From Bolinopsis microptera (lineage: Eukaryota; Ctenophora; Tentaculata; Lobata; Bolinopsidae): 60,000 nucleotides of DNA. A program made the position numbers and the translations under genes. This document shows, in pieces, positions 54,939-60,000 of this stretch. Where the stretch lies: positions 8,491,246-8,551,245 of the forward strand of contig NC_087081.1 of NCBI RefSeq assembly GCF_026151205.1, in the 5' to 3' direction. Under the pieces are notes generated by a model, which made no database searches, was not told the origin of the DNA, and was given only the letters and a program-made list of their open reading frames with translations. How positions within the stretch are numbered: position 1 is the first letter of the stretch; each line of letters opens with the position of its first letter.

Positions 54939-57873
54939 GTGAGTGGTTTTTGTTCGTTTGTTTATGTGTTTGTTCGTATGTGTTTGTTCGTATTATTGTA
55001 CGTTTGTTTGCACTGAATTAAGGGCATGACGACCGTTTATCTTTGCTTGCGTCTTTAAAACTACCCCTTGTAAGTGTAGTGATGGGTGGTAGTAACTTTA
55101 GTAACATATAACTTTACTAAATACTTAAATAATAGTCAATACAGATAACTAAAGAGTAGGCTGTATAGTGTAGATAGAGGATGAGTACAGCTGTTATCAT
55201 TATGTTGAGCGATTGTACCAAACTAGCTTATTACAGTTAATCAGAGTTTAAAATACTGCAGAATACGTTAATTTATACAATTCTGCTCTCCAGACTCACC
55301 AGCCTTTCCATGATAGTAAAATGAACAATGATATTGATAAAAATGATATTGACTATATCAGCCATTAAATCAGAAACATCTGCTCCTTGGCCCCTTACTT
55401 ACATATCGATTATGAAACCATCACACCATATTTGAGATTATATACGTTTAATAACGTACCAAAACCTCTGTATGTGTACACACCTGCTTACTGCTTAGCA
55501 AACAGTAATGTCACAGTAATGTCACGTGATGTTAAGAGTGTTTATCATCACATACTGCATATCTGTTATATCTGCTAGCTAACAGATATTTGGGATTACC
55601 ATCGACCATGTTAAAATTGTGGTGCCACCTGGTGAGTATTATTATAGAGGGCACACAAATGCAACTAAATTGAGCATTTACAGTTTAACAAGTACCCTGT
55701 AGCTTAAATTATGTAACATCAACACTTTATAGTGTGTACCTGATGACGGATGACCTGATCTCTAGGAAGTTTTGTATAGTTTAGGTCCGTTAGAATATAG
55801 TTTAGATCCGTTAGAATATAGTTTAGATCCGTTAGAATATAGTTTAGGTCAGTTGGAAATGTACGGATAAATGGTCCTTATGATCAGGTTTTTGTCTTAT
55901 TCTTCTAAATCCTCTCGATCGGGAAATGAGCTGAAGTTCACTGGCATATTGAATAAGACAGTCAATGAGAGACACACTACTCACATTTCTTCAGATAACA
56001 TAAAAGCTAGAAAGAACATCTTATGTCTAGAAACAGTTATACAATCACTCTAAACATAAAGAACACATCATTTTACAAAAAACACATTATTTTACTCCGC
56101 AAGAGTTTTCTTATCTAAGATGAGAGTAAAATAATCATAATATTACTTGTAACTCCACGACGTACAACGCAGTGTGTTGCATATAAAACATACGTATAGT
56201 GACCCTGAAACTGTTGTGCCAGCGCGCTGATTGAACTACCTTATATGGCATAAACTATATCTGTCTCGGGTTATGGTCACCTCATATAACATTATGATTA
56301 ACATTATTAGAACATATAACAGGATAGTATTATAGTATTATAGTATATCATAGTATTATATAATATTAGTATTAGAATATACTGCATTGATTTACAGTAT
56401 CTAACTTGTTAGGGACTAGCTGGTAGATGAGCATTAAACTTTTACACATGTGAGGCCGCTCAGTGGGATGATCCCTATTAAAACCACATAACCCCACGTA
56501 TTTGACCTCTATACTACAACCCTACTTAATTTAACTTCAACTTTAAGTAGGGGCGTGGAGGTACCTGGGGTTATGTGGTAAAATACGTGGGGTAATTATG
56601 TGGTTTTGATAACAGGAGAATAATCATTTACCATTACACATATTGTTGTACCAGACAAAGCGGCCCATCAAAGAAGAACTCTTTATAATAATAGTGGCTG
56701 AGCATACCCATAGCTCTGTGTGTGAGCAAACCTCAACCGTTTTAGTGTGACATAATTACATACATGAATGAATGAATTGAATGAATGGATGGATGAATGA
56801 ATTAAGCTATATTAGGCTATATGAAGGTCTGTTAGGCTATATTAACCTACATTAACTTACGTTAACATTTTAAAACCTAATATTGCGATGTATAACCTAC
56901 ACAGCAGTATGCACGTTATAACTTTGACTCAAAGCGATTGGCAACCTTTTAAATGACTATTAAGTGTATCAAGGTGCCAACCAGCCTTCCCTCTATTTTT
57001 AATATTGTACGTGACTAAGATTTGTACGTGACGGTTTTGGAGACGGTTAAAATTTAACCGATAATCTGAGGACTATTCCAGAATTAAATTATGTAATATT
57101 AAATATAATCATACTGTTTAAAAATTATTTTAATCAGTGACATGTTCTACTAAGAGTAGGTACTGTAATGTCACTAATGCTGCTGTTAACAATACTTTCA
57201 AATAGCATTAAACCCGTTTATTAGCAGCGACATTTGTGCGTTCATTTTACAACAAAATTGTTATTCTCCTTCAAGTAGTTTACAACTTGTTAAGTTTTCA
57301 AGTCCTAATGCTTCCCAGGATATAAACTGTTTCCTCTACCCAGGATATAAACTGTTTCCTCTACCCAGGATATAAACTGTTTCCTCTACCCATAATATAA
57401 ACTGTTTCCTCTACCCAGGATATAAACTGTTTCCTCTACCCAGGATATAAACTGTTTCCTCTACCCAGGATATAAACTGTTTCCTCTACCCAGGATATAA
57501 ACTGTTTCCTCTACCCAGGATATAAACTGTTTCCTCTACCCAGGATATAAACTGTTTCCTCTACCCAGGATATAAACTGTTTCCTCTACCCAGGATATAA
57601 ACTGTTTCCTCTACCCAGGATATAAACTGTTTCCTCTACCCAGGATATAAACTGTTTCCTCTACCCAGGATATAAACTGTTTCCTCTACCCAGGATATAA
57701 ACTGTTTCCTCTACCCAGGATATAAACTGTTTCCTCTACCCAGGATATAAACTGTTTCCTCTACCCAGGATATAAACTGTTTCCTCTACCCAGGAGATGA
57801 GATACAAGAGTACGACACCAGATACCAGTTCCTGGACAACAGCAAAACTCTCAAAATACTCAGTACTGATCTG
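54804..57873 (+). CDS. Ig-domain protein gene, partial (two exons)
   Basis: Exons 54804-54938 and 57794-57873 join in phase 1 (GAC G|gtgagt ... ctctacccag|GA) and together encode most of an I-set-like Ig domain. The first reads RVVLVQQGGQARFSVDIILL and SEFSISWSRDG, with the strand-C Trp. The second reads DEIQEYDTRYQFLDNSKTL and KILSTDL, the D/E-strand pattern before an expected DAGxYxC. The exon ends in phase 0 at CTG|gtacgt, so the gene continues beyond 57873, probably past the window edge. The first exon starts in phase 1 after cctaactcctcag, so upstream exons exist but were not found. The usual B-strand Cys is replaced by Val (ARFSVDI). Likely a cell-adhesion, receptor or muscle-type Ig protein; identity unknown. 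Confidence 0.75.
55785..55855. repeat. 21-bp tandem repeat, about 4 copies
   Basis: Units of tatagttta(g/a)(g/a)tccgttagaa with single-base variants. Confidence 0.88.
56474..56610. repeat. Foldback repeat, about 135 bp
   Basis: aaaaccacataaccccacgt near 56478 pairs with acgtggggta...tatgtggtttt near 56586-56608. No coding content. Probably a MITE or hairpin remnant. Confidence 0.75.
57316..57793 (+). repeat. 25-bp minisatellite containing a 3' splice site, about 19 copies
   Basis: The unit is caggatataaactgtttcc tctac plus c. Each copy contains a pyrimidine tract and cccag|g, so about 19 acceptor-like sites lie in series before the Ig exon. The final one is the functional junction inferred from reading frame. 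25 is not a multiple of three and each unit carries an in-frame-capable taa, so earlier acceptors would disrupt the protein. Confidence 0.95.
57794..57873 (+). CDS. Ig gene exon (strands C'-E)
   Basis: 80 bp. Its acceptor is the last unit of the 25-bp minisatellite. Donor CTG|gtacgt. Confidence 0.75.
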
Positions 57874-58045
57874 GTACGTGGTCATTTAATTTAGCTAGAT
57901 TAATTAATAGTTAATTAGTTAATTACAGTCTTCAGCACGGCTGAATGACAATTGACAATGCTAAGCTGCATACTTAAACCATATGTAAGGGATTTGGCTT
58001 GATCCGCGTATTCACGATCAGTTGCACTTGCTGTAAAGGTGTCAT
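57874..58045. other. Intron sequence after Ig exon
   Basis: AT-rich; no feature. Confidence 0.4.
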
Positions 58046-58055
58046 GTAGAGATCT

Positions 58056-58291
58056 ACTACTACTACTATGTCGGAACTAAGTCCGATCTACGCCAGATAA
58101 CCCCCTCCATATATCCATGTCCCGCATCAGGGTTCGCAGTTCCTCTTTAGAGTTTTTCCCAACTTCCTTCAGTAACATAGACAAGTAGCTTTGTCTTGGT
58201 CGGCCTTGCTGAGCTCTACCATGCATAGGTTCCCATAAGACTAAATCACTGGCAAGTAGCTTAGGATGTCTGATGCAGTGTCTACTGTCTC
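58056..58291 (-). mobile_element. 5'-truncated LINE tail, minus strand, 10-bp TSD
   Basis: Flanked by direct repeats gtagagatct (58046-58055 and 58292-58301). On the minus strand it encodes RHCIRHPKLLASDLVLWEP, AQQGRPRQSYLSMLLKEVG and LMRDMDIWRGLSGV, then TAG and a (tag)n tail. This is the GRP-motif C-terminal domain of a CR1/RTE-like element. Only the last 236 bp of the element were inserted. Confidence 0.9.
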
Positions 58292-58301
58292 GTAGAGATC
58301 T

Positions 58302-58604
58302 TTCACATATAAATTATACCGTAAGCCATTTTTGACCATTTCAAAGCCCCCACTTCTCCGTAAGCCATTTTATAAATATCTACTGTGTAGAAATAACACT
58401 AAAATTGTTATTTAGTTTGGCTAACTTACCTTCACACTTTATGTTGCAGCGTATACACGTTACTTGATATACGAAACTGTTTTAAAATTTAGCTATGAAA
58501 CTATCCTAAATGCAGCAAATCTGGAAAACGGTTTTTAAGTGGTCCGCAAAGCGATATTATACACTTGGCTAACGTAATAATATGTGAAATGGTTATAAAG
58601 TCCT
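58302..58604. other. Non-coding sequence
   Basis: A short direct repeat, cgtaagccattttt, occurs near 58320 and 58360. Nothing else. Confidence 0.4.
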
Positions 58605-58947
58605 GATTATGGTCTTTATAGTCCTGAATATAGTCTCTATAGTCGTGAATATAGTCTCTATAGTCCTGAATATAGTCTCTATAGTTGTGAATATAGTCCT
58701 GAATATATTCTCTATAGTCCTGAATATAGTCTCTATAGTCGTGAATATAGTCTCTATAGTCCTGAATATAGTCTCTATAGTCGTGAATATAGTCTCTATA
58801 GTCCTGAATACAGTCTCTATAGTCATGAATATAGTCTCTATAGTCCTGAATTTAGTCTCTATAGTGGTGAATATAGTCCCTATAGTCCTGAATATATTCT
58901 CTATAGTCCTGAATATAGTCTCTATAGTCGTGAATATAGTCTCTATG
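58605..58947. repeat. 21-bp minisatellite, about 16 copies
   Basis: atagtcctgaatatagtctct with cct/cgt alternation. Because 21 is a multiple of three, both strands are open for over 110 codons, but the frames are pure repeat and not genes. Confidence 0.95.
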
Positions 58948-60000
58948 TAGCACACACTTAGTGTACCTAGCTGCTCGACTTAGTGGTAGGTTTTACAAAA
59001 TAAAAGACTTTAAATAAGGAGTTTTGCGGAAGAGAATGAAAAATATAAACTTATTAGAAATGGTAATCCACAGAACTAAATCTTCAAAACTGTATCATGA
59101 CTCGTGAATCTAAAACTTGTGAGGAATGGTCATGTGACATGAAAGAGGAATGAGTTTAGGAGTAATCAGACTAATGCATTATAATGGTGACAAACTCTTT
59201 CAACAAGGTGAACTAAAGCGGAAGATTATAAATGGGATGGTGTGTCACGTGAATAAATGAAATAGGCCTGATAGGATCGCTAATTAATTGAGTGAAGCTT
59301 ATTGGTTGAAGTGAAATGCGTCTACAGAACTTAATGACAGGTATGAAACTATTTGCTGGGAAATGAGAACTTATATGATTTGAGGTGCTGAAACTATGGA
59401 ATCTAAACGGTACAATTTGAGACGTGAAGATGACTCATGATAATTTACAACAAACAACATATAAACTATATAAATACTACTGAGCAATTACTTCATTAGG
59501 ATTAGAACGTGATTACATATTAAGATTAAAGTTATTCTAAATTTCAATATAATCCAATTCTTAAATAATAATATGTATTTAAACTAAAATATACCTATCG
59601 CACAACTCTCCCTTCTCCCCATATGAAAAGACGATAATAATAATAAATTGAAAGTTAATAACACCATTTTTAAGATAAAACATATGCTCAGCCGTTTTAA
59701 ACAAGTCATCCCAGAAAATAACATGAATACTAGAAGTTAAGAAAAGTAGCTTATGCTTGAAAATATATCGCCAGAAAATGGTACTTAAATACAAAACATT
59801 ATGCAAAGATCAAACACCAGATAAGACAAAAACAGTTATTGATAAAGTTTTTCAAGTTCATCTAGGGACAGTTTAAAAAGGTACGTTATTAAAAGAGCTT
59901 TAATAATAAACATAACTTTAATAATACTTATAACTTTAATGATAAACAGAACTCCTTAAATTTTGGTAAGATACAAATACGTTCAAAACTTTCTACTTTT
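58948..60000. other. AT-rich sequence to window end
   Basis: No exon continuing the Ig gene could be identified. Small open frames (for example 59579-59806, minus) lack any recognisable feature. Confidence 0.4.

Larger units (their letters stand above)
54939..57307. other. Ig gene intron
   Basis: No coding gene. It contains a 21-bp tandem repeat (tatagtttaggtccgttaga, about four copies, 55785-55855), a foldback at 56474-56610 and a gaatgaat-type repeat at 56757-56806. Confidence 0.6.

Noticed and set aside
57316-57793. CRISPR-like regular repeat
   Set aside because: Units are contiguous without unique spacers, and the genome is eukaryotic. It is a minisatellite.
58593-58955. Open frames of 113-120 codons on both strands
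   Set aside because: A 21-bp repeat unit, a multiple of three, opens both strands. The peptides are pure repeat.

Overview
The window is nuclear DNA from an AT-rich, intron- and repeat-rich invertebrate animal. Its genes are split by GT-AG introns, it encodes an immunoglobulin-type domain (typical of animals), and it carries non-LTR retrotransposons with microsatellite tails, Penelope-like elements of the permuted 'Naiad' type, foldback MITEs and many minisatellites. I cannot name the phylum from sequence alone. No bacterial operon, rRNA, tRNA or CRISPR array was found.

Layout. 1-9.2 kb: homopolymer-rich, poor-looking sequence at the left edge, a frameshifted 3' end of a non-LTR retrotransposon (3.35-4.18 kb), several foldback elements, and a TIR-bounded block with an unrecognised coding fragment (7.8-8.7 kb). 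9.2-27.6 kb: a plus-strand gene of at least eight exons for a membrane-anchored JmjC/cupin-type Fe(II)/2-oxoglutarate oxygenase; every exon junction keeps phase. Its introns hold a nested minus-strand gene for a small secreted peptide precursor (12.1-12.5 kb), a 5.1-kb TIR-bounded block containing a CR1-like retrotransposon ORF with a damaged active site (18.2-23.3 kb), and a 710-bp palindromic TTAA MITE. 29.4-40.1 kb: three tandem, nearly identical Naiad copies; the first is 5'-truncated and frameshifted, the other two are complete. 40.1-43.3 kb: heavily decayed non-LTR retrotransposon sequence. 43.3-47.3 kb: nothing recognised. 47.3-48.2 kb: a second TTAA foldback MITE. 48.5-50.6 kb: a three-exon major facilitator transporter gene of 440 codons, with a LINE tail in its second intron. 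51.4-52.9 kb: a hAT-type MITE with a perfect 8-bp target duplication and another inverted-repeat block. 54.8-57.9 kb: two exons of an Ig-domain gene that runs off the right edge.

Most unusual pattern: tandem arrays that start at, or contain, functional splice sites. Three consecutive 5' splice sites of the oxygenase gene (exons E, F, G) and one 3' splice site of the Ig gene each sit in or beside a minisatellite. In three of the four the repeat unit carries the splice site itself. In the exon G array the first repeat copies keep the exon reading frame, so alternative donor use could lengthen the protein in multiples of seven codons.
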